A stretch of DNA of 64,000 nucleotides from Anastatus disparis (GCA_017163975.1 JAFFSR010000353.1:3042501-3106500); one strand, 5' to 3'. Numbered from the stretch's first letter, positions 18,849 to 30,979 are shown. The notes: generated by a model from the sequence alone, not told the origin. Numbers and translations are program-made.

Positions 18849-18986
18849 CCTTTAGAATACCGGGATTTTAGAAATGAAATCGCCCTTGAAAAGTGTCCAA
18901 ATTAATGTCTCGTATCACGTATCAACTATATTCAAAGTTCATATCACAGGTCTAGCCGATATTTCGGCTTCCCGGCAGTCTAAAGG
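18849..18986. mobile_element. piggyBac-type MITE (138 bp)
   Basis: TTAA flanks both sides (18845-18848 and 18987-18990). The ends are CCTTTAGAATACCGGGA and its near-complement TTCCCGGCAGTCTAAAGG. TTAA duplication with CC-starting ends is the piggyBac signature. Confidence 0.7.
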
Positions 18987-20069
18987 TTAAAAAGTCTTAC
19001 AACAAATGTGTCTAAGTCACAACTAAGGCATTTTGAGAAAAATGCAAAAAACCTCTATATTTTGAATGATTCTAAATCGCTTGTTAACCATTATGCTATT
19101 AAATTTGCCCATAAAAAATAAGATTCAAGTACATATTTCAGAAAATCTAAATTAATATTTTCAAAGAAAAAAATAATTTTTTAGTATGGACTTAGCTAAC
19201 TTTGATGTGACTAAGGAGTTGGCTAGTTTTATAAAAAAAATTTGGAGGACTTGACTATTTTTAATACAAAATTAACATAAAAAAAGTTGATCAATGGATT
19301 TAGCGCGTTTTTTATGTGCAGCAATTTTTTAGCATAAGAAAAAAAATTAAAAATCACATTTTTTCTTATTTTGTAATTAAATATAGTAGGAAATAGGCTA
19401 AAAAATATTAATTACTTGATAAATCAGCTTTCGAAAAAATAGACTAAGCCATTTTTGTTGTGAGAAGCTTCAATTGTTATTAAAACAATAAAAATGTTAT
19501 TAAATTTATAATTAGGCTTCTATTTGATGAATAACTTTCTAATCTATGGTCTTAAAACTTATTTCAATAGTTTTTGAGTATTGAGATAAGATGTTTATGT
19601 TTAGTATATGGCTAAGAAAAATTAATCATGCTTGATAATATATATTTTAAACTGGGATGTCTCAGTGGTTCATTTGGTAGAGCAATGAATTTGTGATCTC
19701 ATAATTTTCCTAAATCATCAAATTAAATATTCATTAAAAAATTCAATAACATAATCAGAACTTAAAGTACAATCAAAATCAAAATATGAACCTGATCTAT
19801 CTATTTTATCTTCAAATTTTGATAGTTCTTTTATAGTAATTGAAGAATTTATACACTATTAATTTTGTTATTTACTTTCTGAAGTTATTGCAAGATCATT
19901 CATTTCTTCTTTCTTTTTATATGTAAAATAATTGTAGTCTGCAATTATGGTCTTTAAAATGAACTTGAATTAATCTGAAAATATATTGATTCTAATTCTG
20001 TAAGGATTACTATTAAAAAGTTGCTATTTGTAAATTTATTGAAAGAATTGGTATTTTTTAAGGAAATAC

Positions 20070-20235
20070 AAAGCAGACACTATACCTGTACTTATATATA
20101 TTAAATTACTTTCCATTTTATTGTTGAATTTTAAGAAAACAAATGCATTAGCTTGTAGTATATACCATGATAATTATTTAATTTAATTTTCAAATAAATT
20201 AAATTAATTAGTTTTTAAGATATTTGAATTCCTGT
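20070..20235 (-). repeat. Interspersed repeat family R, copy a
   Basis: The reverse complement matches 48565-48735 and the two flanks of the LINE at 21151-23020. Shared landmarks are atatcttaaaaactaatta, catggtatatactacaag and gtacaggtatagtgtc. Confidence 0.6.
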
Positions 20236-21084
20236 ACCAAATCAAAAAATTTTAATAAATAATTTTGGAAACTAAAATTCTTAATAACTAATGAATGAAT
20301 TTATTTTTCCTACTATCGTGCGCAAAGTTCGAGTTTGCGCCTGCACCTCTGTTCGCAAAATCTTTTATTCTTGCACGCTCAGCTGATGTGCGGGAATAAA
20401 GCTAACACGGGGATGAGATTGTGCGTGCGCACTTTCTGCGTTTACATATACCGCGCGCGAGAAACTGTAGCTACAAGCGCGTATATTTTGTGTTAAAATA
20501 AGAGAGAGGGAGAGATATATAAACAGAATCACGTTTAATAATATCGCTTGAGTAAGCGCGTCCTTTTATTTTCTCTTTGTTTATTAAAATATCCTGCAAT
20601 GTTTTCACGAACATTTTAAATTTTCATATATAACACGCATTCTTTTCTTTTCTTTTATATATATTATAATACTTTTTTAATTTGAAAATTTTTTTCGCAA
20701 TTATTTTTAGAATCATTATTTTTTAAAAATATTCTTTGAATATAATTTGATTCTTTAATTGATTTTTCATTTAATTATTTTAATGTTTTATTGCTTACTA
20801 TTCTATATTCTATGTCTTTATTTATGAAAATGTCCTTACAATGCTTGCACGTAGACTTTAAATTCTTATATAACAAATTTTTTTCCTTTCTCTTAAACAT
20901 TTTCTAATAATTTTAAAAAAAATATGTTTTTTTAATATTCTGTGCATATAATTTAATCTTTTGGTTGATTTGTAAGACTTACAAAACTTTTCAAACATAA
21001 CACTTACTTTCGTGTTGTGTCGAACTTTGTGCAGCTTAGTAGGAAAAATAGTATACAATACTCGTATCGTAATGTACTATTAAA

Positions 21085-21150
21085 ATTTAACTGAATAATC
21101 ATCATGGTACATACTGCAAGCTAATGCATTTTTTCACTAAAAATTTTGCA
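21085..21150 (+). repeat. Interspersed repeat family R, copy b, left part
   Basis: atcatggtacatactgcaagctaatgc matches copies a and c up to the point where LINE sequence begins; the right part resumes at about 23021. Confidence 0.6.
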
Positions 21151-23020
21151 ATAAACTTGTGTGCAAACAGATGCAGCATTGTGTCTTGATAAACTCGATG
21201 TCTCTGGTCCTGAGCTTGTTGAGCATGTGGAACGTTTGAAGGATTGTACCTGTTGTGGATCGGATATGATTCTCGTAAACTTAATCAAGAATTGTATAGA
21301 TGTGTTGGTTGAACCTTTGCTGAGTGTCTTCAATCGGTCTTTAAATGAATGTAAAATTCCTGAGATTTGGAAAATGGCGTATATCAGTCCCATCTACAAG
21401 GATGGTGATAAATGTAATATTGCTAATTATAGGCCTATTTCAATTCTCAGTTCCATATTTAAGTTACTTGATTTTATTGTGGCAGATAAGTTCGTTAATG
21501 CTTTTTACGGTGTAGTTGTGGAGGCTCAGCATGGGTTTGTTCCGGGTAGGTCTACTGTAACGAATTTGCTTTGCTACTCTAATGCGATAATGTCTGCTCT
21601 GGAGGGGGGATGGCAGATGGATTCTATTTACACGGATTTGTCGAAGGCGTTTGACACGGTGAATCATGGTCGTTTGTTATCTAAAATGTGGAATTTCGGT
21701 TTGAGGGGTAAAGCCTACGAAAGGCTAAGTTGTTATTTGATAGGCAGGAAACAAAGAGTTAAAGTAAATAGTTTTATGTCTGAGGCTACTGAAATTCCAT
21801 CGGGTGTGCCCCAAGGTTCACATCTGGGACCTGTTTTATTTGTGTTATTTATTAATGATTTGGGAGATTATTTGCGTGGATCATTGTATCTTATGTATGC
21901 GGATGACCTCAAGGTGTTTAAGGTCATAAGATCACCTTTGGATGCCTCTGTGCTTCAGAGGGATGCGGATGAGATTGTCAAGTGGTGTGCAGCTAATGGT
22001 CTCTCCCTTAACATGAAAAAGTGTTCCACTATAACTTTTGATCATCATGAAGCATTGAGGTTTGATTATATGCTCAATGGGAATAAACTGCCTTTGGTAT
22101 CACATGTTAGGGATCTGGGTGTTATTTTTGACTCTGGTATGAATTTTGTTCAGCATGTTCAGAGCATTACTGCTAGAGCGCTTAAGATGTTGGGATTTAT
22201 TATTAGATCTACGAGGGATTTTACTAGACCTCGATCTTTACTAGTGCTTTATAAGACCCTTGTCGTCCCTCATTTGATGTATGCCTCCCAGGTATGGACA
22301 CCGCATTATGCTGTCAGAATCTCAATGTTGGAATCGGTGCAGAGAAGATTTCTCAGGTGCTTGGCACGTAAGTCCGGTAGACCCATGCACTGGACTGACC
22401 ACAGTTTTCGGGATATATCGATGCGTTTTGATTTGTTTACTGTTAAATCTATGCACGATTACAGTGATACAGTGTTCGTATTTAATGTATACAATGGTTT
22501 TGTGACTTCAGGTGGTATTCATGAGCTGTTTAATCAGCGTCACATGAATTATGGTCTTCGTGGCTTTCGACCTTTGACTGAGTCACTTCATAGGGTGAAT
22601 AAATTCTATTGTTCTCCAGTGCCACGTTTGACAAGAATATGGAACGGTCTGCCTGGTGAGGTGCGTGTATGTGCTGAAATTGGTAAATTTAAAACTGGAG
22701 TCATGCGTGCGGTGTGCAGATACTATGAGTGAGATTGGTCATGGGTCATGATAGTTGTGCTTTCTTGTATGTGTGTGTTTATTATACAGTGTATTTTGTA
22801 AATATTGTTATTGTTGTTAATGATTTATATGAGTTTTATATTTTATATTTTCTATTTTGTATATATATATATATATCTTTGCAATGTACCGTTGTGCGGT
22901 CTTTGGGCCACTGTGTTGGTCTGTGCACTATTATATCTATTATATCTATTATGTTTTCTTTTGCATTGTATTTTTTGGGCCTTTTGGCCCGTTTCTTTTA
23001 ATAAATAAATAAATAAATAA
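21151..23020 (+). mobile_element. 5'-truncated Jockey-like LINE
   Basis: Non-LTR retrotransposon inserted in the middle of repeat family R. It begins inside ORF2 upstream of the RT and ends in an (AATA)n tail at about 22999-23021, a typical Jockey/CR1-like 3' end. An approximate AATAAA duplication may flank it. Confidence 0.8.
21161..22732 (+). CDS. LINE ORF2 C-terminal part: reverse transcriptase
   Basis: An uninterrupted 523-codon frame carries the RT motifs in order: ISPIYKDGDKCNIANYRPIS, AQHGFVPGRST, YTDLSKAFDTV (first Asp), GVPQGSHLGPVLF and the catalytic YADD at 21896-21907. LGVIFDSGMNF and a C-terminal region with RRFLRCLARKS follow. There is no endonuclease domain, so the element is 5'-truncated although the RT frame is intact; it has no start codon of its own. 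The intact frame points to a fairly recent insertion compared with its surroundings. Confidence 0.92.
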   Translation: MQTDAALCLDKLDVSGPELVEHVERLKDCTCCGSDMILVNLIKNCIDVLVEPLLSVFNRSLNECKIPEIWKMAYISPIYKDGDKCNIANYRPISILSSIFKLLDFIVADKFVNAFYGVVVEAQHGFVPGRSTVTNLLCYSNAIMSALEGGWQMDSIYTDLSKAFDTVNHGRLLSKMWNFGLRGKAYERLSCYLIGRKQRVKVNSFMSEATEIPSGVPQGSHLGPVLFVLFINDLGDYLRGSLYLMYADDLKVFKVIRSPLDASVLQRDADEIVKWCAANGLSLNMKKCSTITFDHHEALRFDYMLNGNKLPLVSHVRDLGVIFDSGMNFVQHVQSITARALKMLGFIIRSTRDFTRPRSLLVLYKTLVVPHLMYASQVWTPHYAVRISMLESVQRRFLRCLARKSGRPMHWTDHSFRDISMRFDLFTVKSMHDYSDTVFVFNVYNGFVTSGGIHELFNQRHMNYGLRGFRPLTESLHRVNKFYCSPVPRLTRIWNGLPGEVRVCAEIGKFKTGVMRAVCRYYE

Positions 23021-23073
23021 AGTGGAAAGATAGTCAATATTTATGAGTACAAGTGTAGTGTTCATTTTACATT
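23021..23073 (+). repeat. Interspersed repeat family R, copy b, right part
   Basis: gtggaaagatag...gagtacaagtgtagtg continues the repeat interrupted by the LINE. Confidence 0.55.
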
Positions 23074-24182
23074 TCCTTAAAAAGATTTCGTAAGATCTGC
23101 ACTTAAGGTAATAGATCTTAGTTGAAGCCTGAAAAAAATCAAACTTAAATGTAATAATACATTTTTTTCCTTGTAATATTATTTGATGTAATCTTTTTTA
23201 TCTTGAATATATATTCAATATAATACTTTAATCTGTGAATAATTTCATAATTTCTTTTTTTCTGTCGATGATTTGATTTTGTCTATTTTTGTGATTGTCG
23301 CAGGATTTCAACAATATGAAATTTTAAGAGGCTTTCAATTTATATATTTTCTAGGGCTGAGACTATCCGCATATCTGGATATCTGAATATTCGTTCAAAT
23401 TATCATGTGTGTATGAATAAAATCTAGATACCACGGATATCTGGATAATATCCGTACATTTGGTTATCCAGATCCTCGAAATTATGGACATTCGATTAAT
23501 ATCAAGATATTCAGATTCATTATTTAGGTATTCGAATAATTAAATATCTGGTTTATTTGGATAATATCCGGGAATCGAACAAAAGTTCCAACCTTAATAT
23601 TTTTACAAATTTATGGTGCTGGAATTTTAATAAGTTAAGCTTAAGTAAATGTTAAATTAAATTATCTACATAAAATTAAAAAAAAAATTTATTTTTCTAA
23701 ATATTTTCAACTCTTTTTGAACCAAAATTAAAAAATTTTTTTTTTTCAGAAAACTGAAACTAAATTTATAAAGATATATAAATTACAAATCTCTGGAAAT
23801 TCTGGAGTCAATTTGTTAAAAATTGGTTAAGAAATTCTACGGCAAGCACAAAAATAAACAAAATCAACTCATTGACAGAAGTCAAGGATTTCAATTATCT
23901 AATAAGATGTTTTGACATTATTCATAGATTAAAGTCTTATATTGAATATATATTCAAGATAAAAAAGTTTTAATAATTATATTAAAAGATAATAAATTTA
24001 TCATTTCATATAAATTTGATTTTTTTAGACTTCAACTCAGGCTTGATACTTCGAGTAAATATAACAAATCCACCTCAGCCTTGTTGGATATTATGAGTCA
24101 TTGAGTAAGAATTACAAATTGTTTTTCTAACATTTTTATCAAAATTTTCTAATATCGTAAATCAAAAAATTGTTATTGTATA
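23074..24182. other. AT-rich non-coding stretch
   Basis: No gene. From about 23355 to 23600 short words such as atatccg and atctgg recur irregularly, with weak inverted ends (tagggctgagac / gttccaacctta); this is probably an old non-autonomous element. Confidence 0.4.
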
Positions 24183-24263
24183 AAGTGAGGCTAGATGTGA
24201 CAGAGAAACTCATAAGGTTTAGCTGAGCAAGCGTGAGTTTTTCTGTCACATCTAGCCACACTT
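24183..24263. mobile_element. 81-bp mini-MITE with 8-bp duplication
   Basis: Near-perfect 30-bp inverted ends (AAGTGAGGCTAGATGTGACA and mirror) enclose ~21 bp. ATTGTATA flanks both sides (24175-24182, 24264-24271). The 8-bp duplication suggests hAT mobilisation. Confidence 0.75.
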
Positions 24264-24521
24264 ATTGTATACAACATCATGGACAGAGCCAACGTCCTTT
24301 TAGATGAACAATTTTATGAAAAAAATATGATGATAATAAATAAGTTATTAAAAAACGATAATTATCTGTCTAATTTTATTTAAAAATATATCAGTATAAG
24401 AAAATAAAAGTGTCACCGGCAGGTTTTAAGTATAACAAATCTGAATGTATTAAATAAACGAATACTTATCCTATCATACAATAAATACATACAGCATAAT
24501 ATAGAAAAAAATATTGAAACA

Positions 24522-24791
24522 ATGTGGATGTATTTTAATACAAATACAATAAGACAGTTATTTTGCTTAGGCAAAGATAAAATAGATAAATTAGATAAAA
24601 GTAATGTAATAGATAAAATTCATAGTACATATTGCAATGCGACATATATAAGAGAAACATCAAGAAAATTCAGGGAAAGAATTGAAGAACATAACTATAT
24701 AAAAAAGGACCCCAAGTCAGTCTTAGCTCAAAATACATCTCAAAAATATCAAAATATATATTTCAAAAACATAGCGACTTCCGATTTGTGA
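24522..24791 (+). pseudogene. Penelope-like element remnant (GIY-YIG endonuclease)
   Basis: The 89-codon frame contains LGKDKIDKLDKSNVIDKIHS followed by CNATYIRETSRKFRERIEEH, the GIY-YIG core region of Penelope-like elements, with the usual Gly replaced by Arg. The RT part is missing and no hammerhead was seen nearby. It belongs to a lineage distinct from the remnants at 572-1432 and 50.9-52.1 kb, judging by the different linker sequence. Confidence 0.75.
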
Positions 24792-26126
24792 AAGGGTTGT
24801 GGATGAAGGATAATTTTCTAAATGTTATGCATTCAATTTCATGATGAAAATTTCAATAGAAAAACAAGATACAGAATTTTTATTAAAAGAAAAAAAATTC
24901 AATTTACACTCTTAAGAAAAAAAAATCTGAAAAATAAGTCTCAGACCTAGTTATTTTAATCATGTTAGAATCAACTAATTTGGTTATGTTGGTAATAAAA
25001 ATATTCTTCTTCTAGTCTTTCTATGTAGAGTCAATAGTCAGAACTGTAATTATAATAAGTTCTTTCTAAATATACACATACTTCTTTTTTATAAATACAT
25101 TTATACAAATACTTTATTTCAATGAAAATAAGTCTTCAGTAGAAACATTCTTGTAGTTGTGAACATTTCTAAAATATTTATTTATAATACATAAAAGAGA
25201 AAAGTTATTTTTATGCACCACATGCGTTAAAGTTTGTTTTTACGCACCCTTTATTAAAAATATGTGTTTTAAAATAAAATTCTGCTTAACACTGGAGACA
25301 GAAAATGATTTTAACATCATGTTGTCGTTTGAGTTCGAACGAAGTAAGAATGCAAAGCTCACATGAGGTTAAGATCACATTTCTTCTTTAGGATAGATTT
25401 TCGTGATAAGTCTTATAAATTCTTTCTTTTAACTTATTTGCTATGTTATACAATAAATGTATTATTTTAAAATATAAATGTATAAAATTGATTCATATAT
25501 TGTTACTAAACTATTTTAATATTTTAATAGTTATCAGAGCACTGTTATTAAAATGTTTGGTGAACTCAGTAGAAAACTTTAACGGCCAATATTGTATTCT
25601 ATGCAAATAAACAAACTGTGGTAAATATTTAATGATGTGAAATTCGTTCAACATCAACTTCCCTTATACATAAATTGAAAAACCATTTGATAGGGTCGTT
25701 ATTAGCTCATTGGTTAATCAGGAGAGCTTTGGTATCAAGTGATTAAGTTAAAATAATTATACATCTGACAGTTTTTTCCACGCTGTAAATATTATAACAT
25801 TGTAAAAAAATTTATAACATAAAAAATGTTCAAATTTTCAAAAAATAATTTTTTGTCAGTTGATAAACCACACTGTTAAAAAAAATTGAATTTTGCTTTC
25901 ATTACATTTATGAAATTTCTATTTTTACTTTAAATTACACGCTTGAAGCAAGCTTCCAGTTTAGCATTAAATTTGCATTAAAGAGGCTCATCAAGCTAGG
26001 ACCGTATCATGTTTTGGGTTCCTTGGTGGTATTTGTATTATTGAAAATGTTCATAGATGAATACACTCTATGTTTCTAAAATATAATTATTATTATTTCA
26101 AGATCAAAAATCATTGTATAATAAAA
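24792..26126. other. AT-rich non-coding stretch
   Basis: No supported gene, RNA or repeat end was recognised. A tRNA-like A-box scrap at about 25697-25730 has no B box. Confidence 0.5.
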
Positions 26127-28115
26127 ATCGTCGAGTACTTTTGTATTCAATTCTTACTTTTTAATAATATAAAATCCATAAAATGTTCAATTTATATTCT
26201 CTTTGATAGACGAATATTTGGAAAAACTTTGCCAAATAATTTTTGAAAAAAAGGGTTTATTGAGATGAAGATAGTGATGATAGTACATATCAAAATTGAA
26301 AAAAAAAATGATTTATCAGATCAACTTATTATTCCAGTTATGAGTGAATATTACTACTTAAACATTGATGAACTATACTCGATCTTAGTGATATCTATTT
26401 TATTTTATTCCTGATGAAAGATTTACTTGATAAACAATTTCCGGAACATTAACTACAAAGTTTCGGAATAATTTTCTATTTAATATGTTACGGTTAAAGA
26501 CCAAAATTGTGCAATTTTATTTCTAAAAACTTGACAGGAGTGTTAGAAGCCATTGGCTTCTAACAACTTATATTTGAGAATTTGCTGCCATCAACTTCAA
26601 AATTATTTATGCCTTTTTAAAACTTTCAGAAAAGATACCCTTTTTAATTGTAATACTTTTAATAAAATAAAATTATGCATTCTCTATCTCATCACACTAT
26701 CTTTTTATTTTCATGTGCTCTAAAATATATTAAATTTTACTAAATATCTACAAAAGAACTTGCCAGGTCCGTGGTTTAATATTTTGTTGGTGTAGTTAAA
26801 AATTGAAAGGTTTATATGGTCAAGATAAGTGAGAGAAAACTAAGAATTTTTTTTCGTATTACATCGCATGCATTACAAAAAATAATTTTTGAGGTCAAAA
26901 TAGAATTTTGTTCATTGTATTAGGATGTATCCTTGTTCTTTATTGTTAAATATTAAATTAAATATTTTCTATCAATATAATACAGAAAAAAATCACACGC
27001 ACCACAATGTAAAAATATATTGTACAATATTTTGAGCGGAATGTTAATGTTCTTAACAATATTCTTTGAATATAGAAAACTACTATCCATCGGATGTAAA
27101 TAATCATTGAAAGATATATATATATGGAAAATACAAAAATTAGTAGATCATGTTAACCATTACACAATAATAAATACGGATTGATTCTTAACGTTTGAGC
27201 TTTACTATATACAAGTTAGTATTTATCCTTTTTTATTTAAAAAAGTTAGAACATAGAAAATTGGAAAAGCATATTCTATAAGACTAAATTTTTTTACTCC
27301 TTTACATTGACAATATATTGCGACAGATAAAAATTGTACATGTACACAATTGGTTTATAGATTCATATTTTTACTTATTATTCAACACACTTGGATTAGC
27401 TAACAATTCAATTATAAAGCAGTACTCACATACATTAAACATTTCACCAACAAAATATTAAACCACGGGCCTGGCAAGTTCTTTTGTAGATATTTAGTAA
27501 AATTTAATACATTTTACAGCACTTGAAAATAAAAAGATAGTGTGATGAGATAGAGAATGCATAATTTTATTTTATTAAAAGTATTACAATTAAACAGGGT
27601 ATCTTTTCTGAAAGTTTTAAAAAAGCATAAATAATTTTGATGTGGATGGCAGCAAATTCTCAAATATAAGTTGTTAGAAGCTAATGGCTTCTACCACTTC
27701 TGCCAAGTTTTTAGAAATAAAATTGCACAATTTTGGTCTTTGTCCTTAGCATATTAAATAGAAAATTATTCCGAAACTTTGTAGTTAATCGTTTCGGAAA
27801 TTGTTTATTAAGTAAATCTTTCATCAGGAATAAAATAAAATAGATATCACTGAGATCAAGTATAGTTCATCAATGTTGAAGTAGTAATATTCACTCATAA
27901 ATGGAATAATAAGTTGATCTGATAAATCATTTTTTTTTTCAATTTTGATGTGTACTATCATCGCTATCTTCATCTCAATAATCCTTTTTTTTCAAAAATT
28001 ATTTGGCAAAGTTTTTTCAAATATTCCTCTATCAAAGAGAATATAAATTGAACATTTTATGGATTTTATATTATTAAAAAGTAAGAATTGAATACAGAAC
28101 CACTCGATGATTGCT
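26127..28115. mobile_element. 2-kb foldback element
   Basis: The left arm (26127 to about 26800) and right arm (about 27445-28115) are inverted copies of roughly 670 bp at about 90% identity by eye. Examples are gaacttgccaggYccgtgg at 26757 and its mirror at 27460, and the mirrored cttctaac/gttagaag block. The ~640-bp centre has no long ORF. Confidence 0.75.
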
Positions 28116-28660
28116 TCATTGATTTCAAAACTTTCTTTAGCTGAAACTGTAAATATTTCATGAATTTTATATTATTAAAAAGAATGAATTGAATACAGAA
28201 GTACTCGACGATTGCTTGATTGATTTCAAAACTTTCTTAAGCAAAAACTATAGATAAATCTAGTAAAAGGTATAAACTTAGTAATAATTACTCAATTCAT
28301 TTCAGTACTCTTAAGAAATGAAATTTAAAAAAAAATATGATGTATGTAGTAAAAAAAAAGAAACATTTAGAAAAAATGTTCTAAAGAATACTTTACTGTT
28401 TAATAACTAAACTTGCCTAAAATATACTTTTTTAAAAGTAATAATAATATAATAAAAAAGTATTCATCAGTTTGAATAATGACTTAAAACGAAAAATAAC
28501 AGACATAATATTCAAAAGCTTTGAATAAATCTTATTACATTTAAAAATTAAAAGATAGTGTAATGATATTTTTATGAATTTAATATTATTTTAAAAAGAA
28601 TGAATTGAATACAGAAGTATTCGACGATCGCTTGATTGATTTCAAAACTTTCTTAATAAA
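28058..28660. repeat. Repeated terminal segment of the foldback
   Basis: The unit ttgaatacagaagtaYtcgacgat...gatttcaaaactttctt occurs at about 28085-28140, 28180-28245 and 28605-28660, the first being the foldback's own end. These are tandem or partial copies next to the element. Confidence 0.6.
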
Positions 28661-28694
28661 TATTAAAATAAATAGAATAATTGTCATAAAACGT

Positions 28695-28696
<2 letters not shown>

Positions 28697-28744
<48 letters not shown>
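28697..28744. repeat. (TA)n microsatellite
   Basis: About 24 uninterrupted TA units. Confidence 0.95.
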
Positions 28745-28747
<3 letters not shown>

Positions 28748-29484
28748 CTCTGTGTGTATGTGGGTGTGCACGCATTTAAATTGACATAAAGTATCCTATG
28801 TATATGTATATAAATATATTCATAAGCCCATGTGTGTGCGTGCATGCGAATTGACAAAACGGTCCCATATATATAAACAAAAATCTCAAGTACATGTTTA
28901 GATGTGTTTGCGCGTTCGCGTTGACAAGAAATGTCAAATACATGAAAACCTGTGCGTGCATGTTGACATGATACTTCACATATATGTAAACCTAAGGGCA
29001 CTCGGATAGGTGTGTTAGAGTTATCTTGAAATGTCCCATATATATAAACCTGTATGGGCGTGGGTTATAATTGACGTGAAAAATCCTATGGATATTAACG
29101 TGTGTGCATGTATGCGAATCGATATGAAATGTCCCATATGTATAAACCTGTGTCTGTGCGTGCGTTCGAATTGACATGGAAAATTCCATGTTTATTAACG
29201 TGTATTTACGTGCATGCGAATTGACATGAAATGTCCAATATATAAACCTGTGTGTTTGTATGCGTTTGAATTGACATTAAAAATCCCATGTATATTAACG
29301 TGTGAGTGCATGCATACGCAACGACATGGTCTGTCCCATATATATATAAACCTGTGTGTGCGTGCGTGCCCATTGACATGAAATATCCCATATATATAAA
29401 TCTGTATGTGCGTGCGTTCCAATTGACGTGAAAAATCTCATGTTTATTAAAGTCTGTGTGCATGCGTATGAATTGACATGAAAT

Positions 29485-29555
<71 letters not shown>

Positions 29556-29700
29556 TGTGTGTGTGCGTTCAAATTGACGTAAAAAATCCTATGTATATTA
29601 ACGTGCGTGTGCATGCATGCGAATCGACATAAAATGTCCCACATATATAGAAAAGCCTGTGATTATGAGTACGTACGAGTTGACATGAAATGTCCTATAT
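28745..29700. repeat. 50-bp minisatellite with two alternating unit types
   Basis: ttgacatg-type starts recur at 28781, 28851, 28921, 28963, 29021, 29071, 29119, 29171, 29221, 29271, 29321, 29373, 29423, 29473, 29574, 29624 and 29680, mostly 50-52 bp apart. Type A units carry tgtcccatatatataaacc and type B units aaatcccatgtatattaacg. The two types often alternate, giving a ~100-bp higher-order period. (TA)n expansions at 29488-29550 and about 29696-29715 grew inside type A units. Long frames on the minus strand are composition artefacts. Confidence 0.85.
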
Positions 29701-29794
29701 ATATATATATATATATAAACATGTGAAAATTACGCAAAAAATATTCTTGGAAGAAAAAAGTTTTAATTTTTTACTTTTATATAATTGTAATTAC

Positions 29795-30075
29795 GGAGAG
29801 ACGGAGAAATGGAGACGGAGAGACGGAGACAGAGAAACGGAGATAGAGAGACGGAGAAACGGAGACGAAGAGACGGAGACGGAGAGACGGAGAAACAGAG
29901 ACGGAGAGACTGAGACAGACAGACGGAAACAGAGAAACGGAGACGGAATGATGGTGACGGGGAGACGGAGATACGGAGATGGAAAGACGGTGAAACGGAG
30001 ACTGAGAGACGGAGACATGGAGTTGGAGAGACGGAGACGCAGTAACGATGACGGAGACGGAGTGACGGATATTGT
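29795..30075. repeat. Purine hexamer array (GAGACG/GGAGAC)n
   Basis: Degenerate 6-bp repeats. The complementary strand type occurs at 59105-59945. Frames on both strands stay open because the hexamer lacks stop codons. Confidence 0.9.
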
Positions 30076-30230
30076 ATGTATGTGTGTGTGTGTGTATGTG
30101 TGTGTGTGTGTGTGTGTATATGTGTATGTGTGTATGTGTATGTGTGTTTGTGCGCATGTGCATGTTAAAGGTGTGTATGTGTATGTTGAAGGTGCACGTG
30201 TGTATGTGTATGTATGTATGTATGTGACAA
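30076..30230. repeat. (GT)n-rich microsatellite
   Basis: TGTG/TATG repeats with short interruptions, directly after the purine array. Confidence 0.9.
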
Positions 30231-30559
30231 TAATGCAAAAGATATTTAAGTAAGAAAAAAAAGTCATTATTCTTTACTTTAATATAATAGTAATAATTGT
30301 AATAATTTGAATTGATTATTTTATCAAGCACATATTCTTTTTGTAACAAAGATAGAATTCTTCTATTGATATGGGTCTAATCTAAATATATTTTTGAATG
30401 GCATGATAATAAAATTTGATTTCAAGAGATACATAAGTACCGATGGCATAAGTTCATGATTCCATATACTGGTATGAGTAGTTAATTTAAAGTTTAATTA
30501 AATAGAAGTTGTTACTTTTCATAAAATATTCATACAAAAAAAACAAAAGATTATTAGCT

Positions 30560-30960
30560 AAATAATTACAGTACTAATAGGCGAACGGCACCTAATACCG
30601 CAATGATTAATACTACAATACTAATGGGTAGATGGCACCCTTAATTATCTAAATTACTATCTCTAAGGGCGCCCGTAGCCCTTAAGTGATGTAAAGAAAA
30701 TAGATAGCCGACACCCTTAACTTATTCTAAAATCTAATATCTACGCGGCGATCGGACGGAGTCCTTTAACTAATATAAAAAAATGTAATGGATCGACGAG
30801 ACACTTAATTTATTCTATAATTCACGTAAACACGGACGCGACAGCTGTGGGTAGGACAGTAGCCTTCATTGCTAGTTGTGATATATAAAATAAAATATCA
30901 GATTTTGGGTAGACGTCACCCTTAGATTCAACAGCGCAAGGTCGGCATTGCGGGGGCAAA
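30560..30960. repeat. Weak tandem repeat with a cacccttaa-type motif
   Basis: Phrases like ggcacctaat, ggcacccttaattat, gacacccttaacttat, gagacacttaatttat and gtcacccttag recur every 50-110 bp. Degenerate; no gene. Confidence 0.4.
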
Positions 30961-30979
30961 AAGGCAGCAAGTTTATGCT

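Larger units (their letters stand above)
18346..21150. other. AT-rich non-coding stretch
   Basis: No supported gene. It holds a piggyBac-type MITE (18849-18986), an interspersed repeat copy (20070-20235, minus) and a GC-richer patch with several GCGC-containing dyads (about 20315-20490). A tRNA-like scrap near 19657 lacks a B box. Confidence 0.5.

Noticed and set aside
19657..19720. tRNA gene near 19657
   Set aside because: Only an A-box-like half; no B box and no cloverleaf.
25697..25745. tRNA gene near 25697
   Set aside because: A-box-like TAGCTCATTGG only; the 3' half does not fold as a tRNA.
28586..29644. Series of minus-strand frames with His/Thr/Ile/Tyr repeats
   Set aside because: Product of the 50-bp minisatellite and (TA)n tracts; no start context or domain.
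28745..29700. CRISPR-like regular 50-bp repeat
   Set aside because: No unique spacers between constant repeats, alternate unit types, and a eukaryotic transposon setting; it is a minisatellite.
29690..30349. Long Arg/Glu/Thr-rich frame and His/Thr-rich reverse frames
   Set aside because: Translation of the purine hexamer and GT arrays, not genes.
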